Assembly: GCF_018275325.1 (NCBI RefSeq)
Contig: NZ_JAGVQR010000004.1
Coordinates: 1,054,001-1,118,000 of the forward strand
DNA from: Nocardioides palaemonis
GTDB lineage: Bacteria; Actinomycetota; Actinomycetes; Propionibacteriales; Nocardioidaceae
Length of the DNA stretch: 64,000 nucleotides
Direction of reading: 5' to 3'
The notes below the pieces were generated by a model, which was not told where the DNA came from, did no database searches, and worked only from the letters and a program-made list of their open reading frames with translations. The position numbers and the translations under genes are program-made. Position 1 is the stretch's first letter. The number at the start of each line of letters is the position of its first letter. Of this stretch, positions 33,534 through 42,507 are shown in pieces.

Positions 33534-33705
33534 GTCCGCAGCGTAGCCGTGCGCGAGGAACGAGTGCACGGCGCAGCGGAGGAGGTTGAGCAAGCCCGCG
33601 ACCGAGGAACGAGGTCGCGTCAGGCGCGTCGAAACCCATGGACGAGCGATACCTGAGCACCCAGGCGCATCGATGCCCGCCCGGACGTGGTTTCGAGGCT
33701 CGCTG

Positions 33706-33759
33706 CGCTCGCACCTCAACCACCGAGGCAAGCGAACGCTCGCACCTCAACCACCGAGG
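33706..33759. repeat. Two copies of a dispersed 23-bp repeat
   Basis: The unit CGCTCGCACCTCAACCACC followed by GAGG occurs at 33706-33728 and 33737-33759, and 22 bp of it recurs at 42564-42585. Here it lies in the 242-nt dnaN-gnd gap. Similar TCGAGG...CAACCACC elements are common in Nocardioides-like genomes and usually form hairpins. Confidence 0.75.
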
Positions 33760-33775
33760 GGTGCGAGCGCGTGGC

Positions 33776-34912
33776 TCAGGACAGCAGGCGACGCGGCATC
33801 AGCAGGTAGCGGAACGAGCTGGTGTCGTCGTCGGCGTCCGTGCCCGAGATGACGACCGGCTTGGTCGCCTGGGTGAAGGACAGGTCGACGAACTCACCGT
33901 CGATGGCGCTGAGGCCGTCGAGCAGGAACTGCGGGTTGAAGCCCGTGGTCAGGTCGTCGCCGGTGATGTCCGCGTCGACGGCCTCGGTCGCCATCGCCTC
34001 GTCGCCCGACCCGGCGTCGAGGACGATCTGGTGGTCGCCGAACTTCAGCTGGACGGCGGTGTTGCGCTCGGCGACCAGCGCGACGCGCTTGACGGTCTCG
34101 ATCAGCTCGGCCTTGTTGACCTTGGCGACGGTGAGGTGCTCGGCCGGGAACAGCGAGCGGACCTTGGGGAACTCGCCGTCGAGCAGGCGGGTGGTGGTGC
34201 GACGTACGCCGCCGAGCCCGGTGCCCTCGAAGCCGATCAGGCCCTCGCCTGCGCCGCTGGCGCTGAGCGCGATGGTGACCTCGGCGCCGGAGGTGAGCGA
34301 CTTGGCCGTGTCGCCGAGGACCTTCGCCGGGACGAGCGCCGCGACCGACTCGTCGGGCGACTGGGGGTTCCACGTGAGCTCGCGGTGGGAGAGCCGGAAC
34401 CGGTCGGTGGCCAGCAGCGCCATGGTCGAGCCGTCGATCTCGATCCGGACGCCGGTGAGGACGGGGAGCATGTCGTCGCGACCCGCCGCGGTCACGGCCT
34501 GGGAGACCGCGTGGGCGAAGTCGGCGCTGGAGACGGTGCCGGTGGCCGCCGGCATCTCCGGGAGGGTGGGGTAGTCCGAGACCGGCATGGTCTGCAGGCT
34601 GAAGCGGGCGGAGCCGCAGGTCAGGGACACGCGCGGGCCGTCGAGGGTGAGCTCCACGGGCTTGGCCGGGAGGCTGCGGCAGATGTCGGCGAGCAGCCGG
34701 CCGCTGACCAGGGCGCGACCCTCGTCGTTGACCTCGGCGGTGAGCGTCGCGCGCGCGGACGTCTCGTAGTCGAAGGTGGAGAGCACCAGGCCCGCGTCGC
34801 TGGCCTCGATCAGCAGCCCGGCGAGGACCGGGGAGCTGGGGCGGACCGGCAGGCTGCGGGCAGCCCAGGCGACGGCGTCGGCGAAGACGTCGCGTTCGAC
34901 GCGGAACTTCAC
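33776..34912 (-). CDS. dnaN: DNA polymerase III beta sliding clamp
   Basis: A 378-residue ring clamp that tethers polymerase to DNA. The three repeated clamp domains are visible by length and composition, and the C-terminus ends in YLLMPRRLL, the usual clamp end. GTG at 34912 (MKFRVERDVFADAV) is chosen as the family start; upstream residues in frame are not conserved. It lies downstream of dnaA across the putative oriC. Confidence 0.97.
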   Translation of the reverse strand: MKFRVERDVFADAVAWAARSLPVRPSSPVLAGLLIEASDAGLVLSTFDYETSARATLTAEVNDEGRALVSGRLLADICRSLPAKPVELTLDGPRVSLTCGSARFSLQTMPVSDYPTLPEMPAATGTVSSADFAHAVSQAVTAAGRDDMLPVLTGVRIEIDGSTMALLATDRFRLSHRELTWNPQSPDESVAALVPAKVLGDTAKSLTSGAEVTIALSASGAGEGLIGFEGTGLGGVRRTTTRLLDGEFPKVRSLFPAEHLTVAKVNKAELIETVKRVALVAERNTAVQLKFGDHQIVLDAGSGDEAMATEAVDADITGDDLTTGFNPQFLLDGLSAIDGEFVDLSFTQATKPVVISGTDADDDTSSFRYLLMPRRLLS

Positions 34913-35324
34913 AAGGGTCTCCTCGGGGAGAGGTGGGGTGCACGACAGGTTCGACGGGCAGGCGCGATCGGTGGACGCGCGTGCGCGTGGGAAGTGCATC
35001 CTGCCACGCGCACCGAGCCCATCGGCAGGGTTCTCCCCAGCGAAGGGGTCGTTCGGTGTTCGTGGGAGATCGGACCAGTCTTGAGGTTCACAGTCGTCGT
35101 AGGGTCCGTGGAAACTGTGGATGACCGGGGTTTGCGCTGGTCAGCGCGCTGCGACCCTGTTGACGGCAACTGTGCACGAGGCCGGACGGCACAGCCGGCG
35201 GTGTGGACGGCGACGGGACTCGTGTGGTTCGTCCCGAGGTCTCCACAGGGGCTGGGGACGAACGACCGGACCGAATCACATGTTCTCCACACGTCCGACG
35301 GGCTCGCGGGCAGGCCCGACGGGC
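34913..35324. other. Putative oriC, dnaA-dnaN intergenic region
   Basis: A 412-nt gene-free gap between dnaA and dnaN, the usual actinobacterial origin. DnaA-box-like sites are present but imperfect: TGTGGATGA at 35116-35124, a TGTGGACGG at about 35201-35209, TCTCCACA at about 35240, and TTCTCCACA at 35283-35291. No marked AT-rich stretch is seen. The perfect consensus boxes are elsewhere (19446-19550). Confidence 0.6.
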
Positions 35325-36788
35325 TCAGCCCTGGCGCGCCTGCATCTTGACCCGGTTGGTGAGCTCGCTGACCTGGTTGAAGACAGCGCGGCGCTCGGCG
35401 AGCAGCTGGCGGATCTTGCGGTCGGCGTACATCACCGTGGTGTGGTCGCGACCGCCGAACTCGCGGCCGATCTGCGGCAGCGACATCGACGTGAGCTCGC
35501 GGCACAGGTACATGCCGATCTGGCGGGCCATCACCAGGTGGCGACCGCGCGAGGGGCCGGTGAGGTCCTCGAGGGAGACGCCGAAGTACGCAGCGGTCTG
35601 GGCGATGATCAGCGCGTGGGTGATCTCCGGCTCGCCGCCCTCGGGGATCAGGTCCTTGAGGACGATCTCGGCCAGGGTCATGTCGACCTCCTGGCGGTTG
35701 AGGTTGGCGAACGCCGTGACCCGGATCAGCGCACCCTCGAGCTCGCGGATGTTGGTCTGGATCTTGGAGGCGATGAACTCCAGCACGTCCGGCGGCGCGG
35801 TGAGCCGGTCCATCGCGGCCTTCTTGCGCAGGATCGCGATGCGGGTCTCGAGGTCCGGCGGCTGGACGTCGGTGATGAGTCCCCACTCGAACCGGTTGCG
35901 CAGCCGGTCCTCGAGCGCCTCGAGCCGCTTGGGTGCGCGGTCGGAGGTCAGCACGATCTGCTTGTTGGCGTTGTGGAGGGTGTTGAACGTGTGGAAGAAC
36001 TCCTCCTGGGTCTGGGTCTTGCCCTCCAGGAACTGGATGTCGTCGATCAGCAGCACGTCCACGTCGCGGTAGCGGCGCTTGAACCGGTCCTGGCGGTCGT
36101 CGCGGATCGCGTTGATGAACTCGTTGGTGAACTCCTCGCTGGAGACGTAGCGCACCTTCGCGTTGCTGTAGAGGCTGCGGACGTAGTGGCCGATGGCGTG
36201 CAGGAGGTGGGTCTTGCCCAGGCCGGACTCGCCGTAGACGAGGAGCGGGTTGTAGGCCTTGCCGGGCGCCTCGGCGACCGCGACGGCGGCGGCGTGCGGG
36301 AACCGGTTGGACGACCCGATGACGAAGGTCTCGAAGGTGTACTTGGGGTTGAGGCGGGTCTCCAGCGCCGACGGGCGCCGCTCGCCCGCGGACGTGGCGT
36401 GGGCGCCCGGATCGGCGGACTCGGCCAAGCCGGAGGGGTCGACCGGGGCGTCGACCCGATCGTTTGTCGACAAAGAGACATGTCGATCTGTCGTCTCATC
36501 GACAGGAGCGGGGGAGTCCTCGAGCGCCGGGTTGACCGTGACGAGCATCCGGATCTCGCGGCCGAAGCCCTCGGTGAGGGCGTCCTCGATGTGGTTGCGC
36601 AGCCGGCCCTCGAGCTGGTTGCGGGTGAAGTCGTTGGGCACCGCGATGATCGCGGTGTTCTCGTGCAGCGTCATCGGCACGCTCGGGCGCAACCAGGCAC
36701 GCTGGTTGGGCTGGAGGTCCTCCACGATCTGCTGCCAAGCCGTCCCGAGGTCTACCTGCTGCTCGTCCACCAGACCGCCTTCGTTCAT
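35325..36788 (-). CDS. dnaA: Chromosomal replication initiator DnaA
   Basis: A 487-residue initiator that binds DnaA boxes, opens oriC and loads helicase. Domain I (about 1-95), a variable domain II (95-155), the AAA+ domain III with GESGLGKTH and LLIDDIQFLEG, and domain IV with the box-binding signature GRDHTTVMYADRKI. The ATG at 36788 was used; GTG at 36770 with GAAGG upstream is also possible. Domain II carries an A/T-richer stretch that matches a repeat near parB (36462-36505). Confidence 0.96.
   Translation of the reverse strand: MNEGGLVDEQQVDLGTAWQQIVEDLQPNQRAWLRPSVPMTLHENTAIIAVPNDFTRNQLEGRLRNHIEDALTEGFGREIRMLVTVNPALEDSPAPVDETTDRHVSLSTNDRVDAPVDPSGLAESADPGAHATSAGERRPSALETRLNPKYTFETFVIGSSNRFPHAAAVAVAEAPGKAYNPLLVYGESGLGKTHLLHAIGHYVRSLYSNAKVRYVSSEEFTNEFINAIRDDRQDRFKRRYRDVDVLLIDDIQFLEGKTQTQEEFFHTFNTLHNANKQIVLTSDRAPKRLEALEDRLRNRFEWGLITDVQPPDLETRIAILRKKAAMDRLTAPPDVLEFIASKIQTNIRELEGALIRVTAFANLNRQEVDMTLAEIVLKDLIPEGGEPEITHALIIAQTAAYFGVSLEDLTGPSRGRHLVMARQIGMYLCRELTSMSLPQIGREFGGRDHTTVMYADRKIRQLLAERRAVFNQVSELTNRVKMQARQG
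36462..36505. repeat. 44-bp motif inside dnaA domain II, also found at 42898-42941
   Basis: The first 17 bp, GTTTGTCGACAAAGAGA, are identical in both copies and include the palindrome TTTGTCGACAAA. Across 44 ungapped positions 33 agree, including GTCGA at positions 21-25 and a final CGACAG. It lies in coding sequence here. Confidence 0.7.
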
Positions 36789-37277
36789 CACCGTCGTCCG
36801 GGTCCTGCCGGGCTTGGCCTGACCTGCGGGTCCACAGAGTTTTCCACAAGCTGTGAACTCCGGCTGCCCCGGGTGGGGCAGAAGTTCTCCACAGCCGCGA
36901 ACAGGACGACCTCCCCGTTGTTCGTGCAGGTCAGGACCCGGATCGGGGTCCCGCCGGCGGTACGCACGGGCGTACGTCGAGCCGGGGAGGTCCGCGCAAT
37001 CCACAGGCCGCGGAAGCACGCAACGTAACAACCCGGCGAGGGGGCGGGCAAGGCGTCATCCACAGGGGCTTCGCGCGGGGACCCGCGCGGGTTTGACCCT
37101 CTGTTCGGCCACCGCGTACCGTTGGCCGGTCGCTCCGTGTCGACGGGTGCCGCATGTCCACGATCCACCACCAGGTGGCCACGTGGGTGGGCGGTGCCGG
37201 CCGAACATGTCACCACGTTCCAGCCTGCATCTCTCGCTGTGGAGTGGACATCCCTCGAAACCTTCGGAGAAATAGCC
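36789..37277. promoter_or_regulatory. dnaA-rpmH intergenic region with DnaA-box-like sites and rpmH promoter
   Basis: A 489-nt divergent gap. DnaA-box-like sites: TTTTCCACA (36840-36848), TTCTCCACA (36884-36892), an AATCCACA near 36998 and TCATCCACA (37056-37064). They probably serve autoregulation of dnaA or a second origin part. The rpmH promoter is TTGACC at 37093-37098, 18 nt, then TACCGT at 37117-37122; the rpmH leader is then about 150 nt. Confidence 0.7.
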
Positions 37278-37415
37278 GTGAGCAAGCGTACCTACCAGCC
37301 GAACAACCGTCGCCGTCACAAGGTGCACGGCTTCCGCCTGCGGATGCGGACCCGCGCCGGTCGCGCGATCCTGTCGAGCCGTCGCCGCAAGGGCCGCAAG
37401 AGCCTGGCTGTCTGA
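37278..37415 (+). CDS. rpmH: Ribosomal protein bL34
   Basis: A 45-residue, highly basic ribosomal protein beginning MSKRTYQPNNRRRHKVHG and ending in RRRKGRKSL. The start is GTG with GGAGA upstream. It heads the plus-strand operon rpmH-rnpA-yidD-yidC-khpB-rsmG, opposite dnaA. Length and sequence are standard. Confidence 0.98.
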   Translation: MSKRTYQPNNRRRHKVHGFRLRMRTRAGRAILSSRRRKGRKSLAV

Positions 37416-37440
37416 CGGCCCCGGCCCACGGCAGCCCGCC

Positions 37441-37794
37441 GTGCTCCCCCCGGCCCACCGCCTGACCGACAGCGACAGCTTCCGTCGTGCGGTCCGCGGT
37501 GGACGTCGCGCCGGTTCTGCGACCCTCGTCGTCCACCTGTGGGTGGACCCGACGGGCGTCGACGGTCCGGTCGAGGTGGGGTTCACGGTGAGCAAGGCCG
37601 TGGGCGACGCCGCCACCCGCAACCGTGTGAAGAGACGACTTCGTCACCTGACCCGGGAGCACCTCCCCTCGCTGGAGGAGCTTCCGGGTCGTGCTGCACT
37701 CGTGGTCAGGGCGCTCCCGGCCGCCGCCTCCGCGTCCTACGCGGACCTCGGCGCGGACCTCGGACGTAGCCTCGAGCGCGTGAGTCGAGCATGA
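37441..37794 (+). CDS. rnpA: Ribonuclease P protein component
   Basis: A 117-residue basic protein that binds the RNase P RNA and matures tRNA 5' ends. The signature RNRVKRRLRH is at about 61-70. The GTG start lies 25 nt after rpmH and its end overlaps yidD by 4 nt. Confidence 0.96.
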   Translation: MLPPAHRLTDSDSFRRAVRGGRRAGSATLVVHLWVDPTGVDGPVEVGFTVSKAVGDAATRNRVKRRLRHLTREHLPSLEELPGRAALVVRALPAAASASYADLGADLGRSLERVSRA

Positions 37795-38057
37795 AGCACG
37801 TCCTGATCGGCCTGATCAAGGCCTGGCGGTTCGCGATCAGCCCGCTCTACGGCCAGGTCTGCCGCTACCACCCGAGCTGCTCGGCGTACGCCCTCGAGGC
37901 GGTCACCGTGCACGGGGCGGTCCGCGGCAGCTGGCTCGGCCTTCGCCGGATCTCCCGCTGCCACCCGTGGGCGGCCGGCGGCTACGACCCCGTCCCCTCC
38001 CGCGCCACACCGGCTGCGGACACCCCTCCCCAGCCACCCGCAACTCGAGGAGCTTGA
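37791..38057 (+). CDS. yidD: Membrane protein insertion efficiency factor YidD
   Basis: An 88-residue, amphipathic, membrane-associated protein. The family core CRYHPSCSAYALEAV and RISRCHPW with conserved cysteines is intact. It aids insertion of proteins by YidC. The ATG overlaps rnpA and yidC starts on the next base after its stop. Confidence 0.95.
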   Translation: MKHVLIGLIKAWRFAISPLYGQVCRYHPSCSAYALEAVTVHGAVRGSWLGLRRISRCHPWAAGGYDPVPSRATPAADTPPQPPATRGA

Positions 38058-39038
38058 GTGCTCGACTTCTTCGGATCCATCGGCCACGCGATCATGGTGC
38101 CGCTCTACTACGCGGTGTCCTTCGTGCTGGTGGGCTTCCACAAGCTGTTCTCGACGTTCATGGACCCCGCGGGTGGAGCGGCGTGGGTGCTCTCGATCAT
38201 CGGGCTGACGCTGACCATCCGCGCCGCGCTGATCCCGCTCTTCGTGAAGCAGATCAAGTCGAGCCGGAACATGCAGCTGATCCAGCCCAAGGTGCGCGAG
38301 CTGCAGAAGAAGTACGGCCACGACCGCGAGCGTCTCGCCCAGGAGACGATGAAGCTCTACAAGGACTCGGGCACGAACCCGTTCGCGTCCTGCCTGCCGA
38401 TCCTGCTGCAGATGCCGATCTTCCTCGCGCTGTTCCGGATGCTCGACCAGGCGTCGAAGAAGGGCAAGGCCCACGGCTTCCTCGACGAGACGCTCGCCCG
38501 GCAGTTCGGTGATTCGAAGCTGTTCGACGTGATCCCGGTCTCGGGCACGTTCCTCAAGACCGGCGGCGTCACCGAGGTCATGGTGCTGGCCGCCGTCCTC
38601 GTGCTGGCGATGACCGCGACCACCTTCCTCACCCAGCGTCAGCTGATGAGCAAGAACATGCCCGCCGACGCGCTGTCCGGCCCGTACGCCCAGCAGCAGA
38701 AGCTGCTCCTCTACGTCCTGCCCGTCGTCTTCGCCGTCGGTGGCATCGCGTTCCCGATCGGCGTGCTCGTGTACTGGACGGTCTCGAACCTGTGGACCAT
38801 GGCGCAGCAGTTCTACGTCATCCGGAACAACCCGGCGCCCGGCACGCCGGCCGCCGAGGCCAAGGAGCAGCGCGACCGCGCGAAGGCCGAGCGCAAGGGT
38901 CTCAAGACGCCGGCCCAGCTCGAGGAGGAGCGGCTCGCTGCTGAGGCCGAGGCGCGTCGCGAGGAGAAGGCGCAGACGCGCGTCCAGCCGCAGCGCCAGA
39001 CCAAGGCGCAGCGCACCAACAAGAAGAAGAAGCGCTGA
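38058..39038 (+). CDS. yidC: Membrane protein insertase YidC/Oxa1
   Basis: A 326-residue insertase of the Gram-positive type without the large external domain. About five helices; the catalytic groove Arg is in the LTIRAALIP helix. It inserts and folds membrane proteins with or without SecYEG. The C-terminal 80 residues are highly charged, ending in NKKKKR, and may contact ribosomes. The start is GTG right after yidD. Confidence 0.96.
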   Translation: MLDFFGSIGHAIMVPLYYAVSFVLVGFHKLFSTFMDPAGGAAWVLSIIGLTLTIRAALIPLFVKQIKSSRNMQLIQPKVRELQKKYGHDRERLAQETMKLYKDSGTNPFASCLPILLQMPIFLALFRMLDQASKKGKAHGFLDETLARQFGDSKLFDVIPVSGTFLKTGGVTEVMVLAAVLVLAMTATTFLTQRQLMSKNMPADALSGPYAQQQKLLLYVLPVVFAVGGIAFPIGVLVYWTVSNLWTMAQQFYVIRNNPAPGTPAAEAKEQRDRAKAERKGLKTPAQLEEERLAAEAEARREEKAQTRVQPQRQTKAQRTNKKKKR

Positions 39039-39106
39039 CCCCACGACCCCACGGTGGCGGGCACGCCCGGTCCACCGTCCCTGCACGACACCACCAGGAG
39101 ATTGAC

Positions 39107-39652
39107 GTGACCGAGCAGATCACCGACCCCGAGGGCGGCACCGCGGCCGAGACCGAGGTCGAGCAGGACGCCGCTGCGGCGGCGCGCCCGTCCAAGCTGC
39201 AGCGCCTCGAGCACGAGGGCGACATCGCCGCCGACTACCTCGAGGAGCTCCTCGACATCGCCGACCTCGACGGTGACATCGACATGGACGTCGAGGGCGA
39301 CCGGGCAAGCGTGCAGATCGGCGGCGCCGACCTGAGCCAGCTCGTGGGACGTGACGGCGAGGTGCTGGAGGCGCTCCAGGAGCTCACCCGGCTGGCGGTC
39401 TACCGCGAGACCGGTGAACGGTCGCGACTGATGCTGGACGTCGGCGGTCACCGAGCCGAGCAGCGGACCCGCCTGGTGGCGTTGGCCGAGAAGTCGATCG
39501 CGGAGGTCAAGGAGTCCGGCGAGTCCCTGTCGCTCGAGCCAATGAGTGCGTTCGAGCGCAAGGTGGTGCACGATGCCGTGGCCGCCGCGGGGCTGACGTC
39601 GGAGTCCGAGGGCGCCGAGCCCAAGCGCCACGTGGTGATCTTGCCGGCGTGA
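39107..39652 (+). CDS. khpB: RNA-binding protein KhpB/Jag (KH and R3H domains)
   Basis: A 181-residue protein: acidic N-terminus, KH domain at about 55-125 and R3H domain at about 125-170 (MSAFERKVVHDAV). The family binds RNA and in Gram-positives affects cell elongation. The SpoIIIJ/YidC-Jag arrangement is conserved. CAGGAG lies upstream of the GTG start. Confidence 0.92.
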   Translation: MTEQITDPEGGTAAETEVEQDAAAAARPSKLQRLEHEGDIAADYLEELLDIADLDGDIDMDVEGDRASVQIGGADLSQLVGRDGEVLEALQELTRLAVYRETGERSRLMLDVGGHRAEQRTRLVALAEKSIAEVKESGESLSLEPMSAFERKVVHDAVAAAGLTSESEGAEPKRHVVILPA

Positions 39653-40386
39653 GCAACGACGTTTCACGTGAAACACCCTCCGTGCCCGAGGCGGCGCGGA
39701 GGGTGTTCGCGTCCGAGCGCCTGCCGTTGGCGGTCCGGTACACCGAGCTCCTGGCGACGGAGGGAGTGGTGCGCGGCCTGATCGGGCCACGAGAGGCACC
39801 GCGCCTCTGGGATCGCCACGTCCTGAACTCGGCCGTCGTCGGCGAGGCGATTCCCGACGGGTCCTCCGTGTGCGACATCGGCTCCGGCGCCGGACTGCCC
39901 GGTCTCGTGCTCGCGATCGCCCGGCCCGACACGACGGTGACCCTGGTCGAGCCGCTGCTGCGTCGGACCACCTTCCTCGAGGAGGTCGTCGACGAGCTGG
40001 GGCTGTCGCACGTACGTGTGGTGCGGGGACGTGCCGAGGTGCTGCACGGGGTGGAGACCTTCGACGTCGTCACCTCGCGTGCGGTGGCTCCGCTGGAGCG
40101 GCTGCTCACGTGGTCCATGCCGCTGGTGGCACCGCATGGAGCACTCGTGGCGATGAAGGGCAGGAGCATCGCCGAGGAGATCGAGACTGCGGCGCCGGTG
40201 CTGGCGCGGTACCGGTGCGGCACGCCCGAGGTGAGCGAGGTGGGCGCCGGCATGGTCGATCCACAGACGACCCTGGTGCGGGTGCCGTGGGCCGATCCGG
40301 CCCAGATAGGTTGGCCCTTGGCAGTCGGAACGCGCGCGGGTTCGCAGCGCCGTCGCCGACGTAGCGCCCAGCGAAAGGTGAAGTGA
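39649..40386 (+). CDS. rsmG: 16S rRNA (guanine527-N7)-methyltransferase RsmG
   Basis: A 245-residue SAM-dependent methyltransferase that makes m7G527 in 16S rRNA. SAM motif CDIGSGAGLPGLVLA, and later VVTSRAVAPLERL. The GTG overlaps khpB. A parS site at 39661-39674 lies inside its first codons and encodes VSRET. The C-terminus ends in a basic stretch. Confidence 0.95.
   Translation: MSNDVSRETPSVPEAARRVFASERLPLAVRYTELLATEGVVRGLIGPREAPRLWDRHVLNSAVVGEAIPDGSSVCDIGSGAGLPGLVLAIARPDTTVTLVEPLLRRTTFLEEVVDELGLSHVRVVRGRAEVLHGVETFDVVTSRAVAPLERLLTWSMPLVAPHGALVAMKGRSIAEEIETAAPVLARYRCGTPEVSEVGAGMVDPQTTLVRVPWADPAQIGWPLAVGTRAGSQRRRRRSAQRKVK
39661..39674. promoter_or_regulatory. parS: parS centromere site 1
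   Basis: GTTTCACGTGAAAC, the perfect 14-bp parS palindrome, lies within the 5' coding region of rsmG. Confidence 0.95.
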
Positions 40387-40387
40387 C

Positions 40388-41530
40388 GTGAGCGACGGTC
40401 CGGAGCAGGGCTCGCGCCCGGCCCCCCGGGAACGTGACTCGGAGTTTTCCACCGGGTGGAACACGGGTGCTGAGCGGGAGTCTCCACAGGTTGGGGGGGT
40501 TCATCCACAGGCAGTGGGCTCGGCTAGCGTTTCACGTGAAACGTCGGTGGACTCCGTTTCACGTGAAACCAAGCCGGCCTGGCAGGTCAGGACAGCCGCC
40601 GACCTGGCCGGCGGCCACGACGACTTCGAGCACCACAACACACCCCTCGCCCAGGCAGCTCAGCACTCGGTCCTGGCACGCACCGGAGGCCTGCGACGGC
40701 AGGGTGTGCCGCGTCCCGGCGCGACCCGTGTGTTCGTCGTGGCGAACCAGAAGGGCGGGGTCGGCAAGACCACCTCGACCGTCAACGTCGCCGCCGGTCT
40801 CGCCCAGCTCGGGCAGAAGGTGCTCGTCATCGACCTGGACCCCCAGGGCAACGCGTCGACCGCCCTCAGCGTCGACCACCATCGTGGCGTTCCCTCCACC
40901 TACGACATGCTGGTCGACGGTCATTCCCTCGCAGACGTGATGACCGAGTCGACCGACCTGCCCGGCCTCTGGGTAGTTCCCGCGACGATCGATCTCGCCG
41001 GCGCGGAGATCGAGCTGGTCAGCGTCGTGGCCCGCGAGCAGCGGCTCGCCCGGGCGATCAACGCCCACCCGTTGGTCGGGAGTGCGGCCGAAGCAGGGGA
41101 GGAGCGCTTCGACTACGTCTTCGTGGACTGCCCGCCGTCCCTCGGGCTGCTCACGCTGAACGCCCTCGTCGCCGGGCGGGAGATGTTCATCCCGATCCAG
41201 GCCGAGTACTACGCCCTCGAGGGACTGGGTCAGCTGCTGGAGACGGTCGAGATGGTGCGCCAGCACCTCAACCCCCAGCTCGAGGTGTCGACCATCCTGC
41301 TCACCATGTACGACGCCCGCACCCGCCTGGCTGCGGGCGTGGCCGACGAGGTGCGGTCCCACTTCGGCGAGCAGGTGCTGCGTACGGCCGTGCCGCGGTC
41401 GGTGCGGGTCTCGGAGGCCCCCTCCTACGGCCAGACCGTCATGACCTACGATCCTGCGTCGGCAGGCGCGCTCTCCTACCTGGAGGCGGCCCGGGAGATC
41501 GCCGGCAGGAGCAGAGGAGTCACCGCATGA
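40388..41530 (+). CDS. parA: Chromosome partitioning ATPase ParA
   Basis: A 380-residue ParA/Soj ATPase. Deviant Walker A NQKGGVGKTTS is at about 118-128, with Walker B VIDLDPQGN and later VFVDCPPS. It positions ParB-parS complexes at the poles. The N-terminal 110 residues are a disordered extension which includes two in-frame parS sites (40529 and 40556). GTG at 40388 follows rsmG by one nt; a shorter start cannot be excluded. Confidence 0.94.
   Translation: MSDGPEQGSRPAPRERDSEFSTGWNTGAERESPQVGGVHPQAVGSASVSRETSVDSVSRETKPAWQVRTAADLAGGHDDFEHHNTPLAQAAQHSVLARTGGLRRQGVPRPGATRVFVVANQKGGVGKTTSTVNVAAGLAQLGQKVLVIDLDPQGNASTALSVDHHRGVPSTYDMLVDGHSLADVMTESTDLPGLWVVPATIDLAGAEIELVSVVAREQRLARAINAHPLVGSAAEAGEERFDYVFVDCPPSLGLLTLNALVAGREMFIPIQAEYYALEGLGQLLETVEMVRQHLNPQLEVSTILLTMYDARTRLAAGVADEVRSHFGEQVLRTAVPRSVRVSEAPSYGQTVMTYDPASAGALSYLEAAREIAGRSRGVTA
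40529..40542. promoter_or_regulatory. parS: parS centromere site 2
   Basis: GTTTCACGTGAAAC, perfect palindrome, in the 5' part of the called parA frame. Confidence 0.95.
40556..40569. promoter_or_regulatory. parS: parS centromere site 3
   Basis: GTTTCACGTGAAAC, 13 bp after site 2. DnaA-box-like TCATCCACA lies nearby at 40502-40510. Confidence 0.95.
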
Positions 41531-42507
41531 GCAGCACCCCGCCCCGTCGAGGACTGGGACGAGGACTCGGGTCGCTCATCCCGACAGGTCCTGCACCGAC
41601 GCCCGCTGAGGCGCCGACCTCGGCGACCAGCTCGGCTGTGGAGTCCGCTGTCGCGACCCAGCGACCGGGGACCGTGGAGGGAGCACCGGCGACCGTTGCC
41701 GGGGCGTACTTCGCGGAGCTGCCGATCAGCCAGGTGAAGCCCAACGCCAAGCAGCCCCGCCAGGTCTTCGAGGAGGAGGCGCTGGCCGAGCTCGTGCACT
41801 CGATCCGTGAGGTCGGACTGCTGCAGCCGGTGGTGGTGCGCCCGTCCGGCGAGGGCGGCTACGAGCTGATCATGGGCGAGCGCCGCTGGCGCGCCTCGCA
41901 GGAGGCCGGTCGGGACACCATCCCGGCGATCGTCCGCGAGACCGACGACGACGACATGTTGCGCGACGCGCTGCTGGAGAACCTGCACCGCTCCCAGCTG
42001 AACCCCCTCGAGGAGGCGGCGGCCTACGGCCAGCTCCTCGAGGACTTCGGCTGCACCCACGAGGAGCTCGCCCAGCGGATCGGCCGCTCACGGCCGCAGA
42101 TCTCCAACACCTTGCGACTGCTGCGCCTCTCGCCCGCGGTCCAGCGGCGCGTCGCCGCCGGCGTGCTCTCCGCGGGGCACGCCCGTGCTCTGCTCAGCGT
42201 GGAGGACGACGGCCTGCAGGACCGGCTCGCTGCTCGGGTGACGGCCGAAGGCATCTCGGTGCGCGGCCTCGAGGAGATCGTGTCCATGGGCGTGGAGGAC
42301 GAGGCCCCGCGCGTGCAGCGCAAGCGTCCTGTCGCCCCCGGGCTGGAGGACCTCGCCGAGCGGCTGTCCGACCGCCTGGAGACCCGCGTCAAGGTCGACC
42401 TGGGCAAGGCCAAGGGCAAGATCACCGTCGAGTTCGCCAGCATGGACGACCTGCGCCGCATCGTCGACGTGATGGACCCGCGGAACCGGAGCGACCGCCC
42501 CATCTGA
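41527..42507 (+). CDS. parB: Chromosome partitioning CTPase ParB
   Basis: A 326-residue ParB that loads at parS, slides as a CTP-bound clamp and recruits SMC and ParA. The N-terminal domain shows the CTP motif GERRWRAS at about 117-124; a helix-turn-helix (EELAQRIGRSRPQISN) follows at about 177-192, then the C-terminal dimer domain. The ATG overlaps the parA end. Typical length. Confidence 0.97.
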   Translation: MSSTPPRRGLGRGLGSLIPTGPAPTPAEAPTSATSSAVESAVATQRPGTVEGAPATVAGAYFAELPISQVKPNAKQPRQVFEEEALAELVHSIREVGLLQPVVVRPSGEGGYELIMGERRWRASQEAGRDTIPAIVRETDDDDMLRDALLENLHRSQLNPLEEAAAYGQLLEDFGCTHEELAQRIGRSRPQISNTLRLLRLSPAVQRRVAAGVLSAGHARALLSVEDDGLQDRLAARVTAEGISVRGLEEIVSMGVEDEAPRVQRKRPVAPGLEDLAERLSDRLETRVKVDLGKAKGKITVEFASMDDLRRIVDVMDPRNRSDRPI

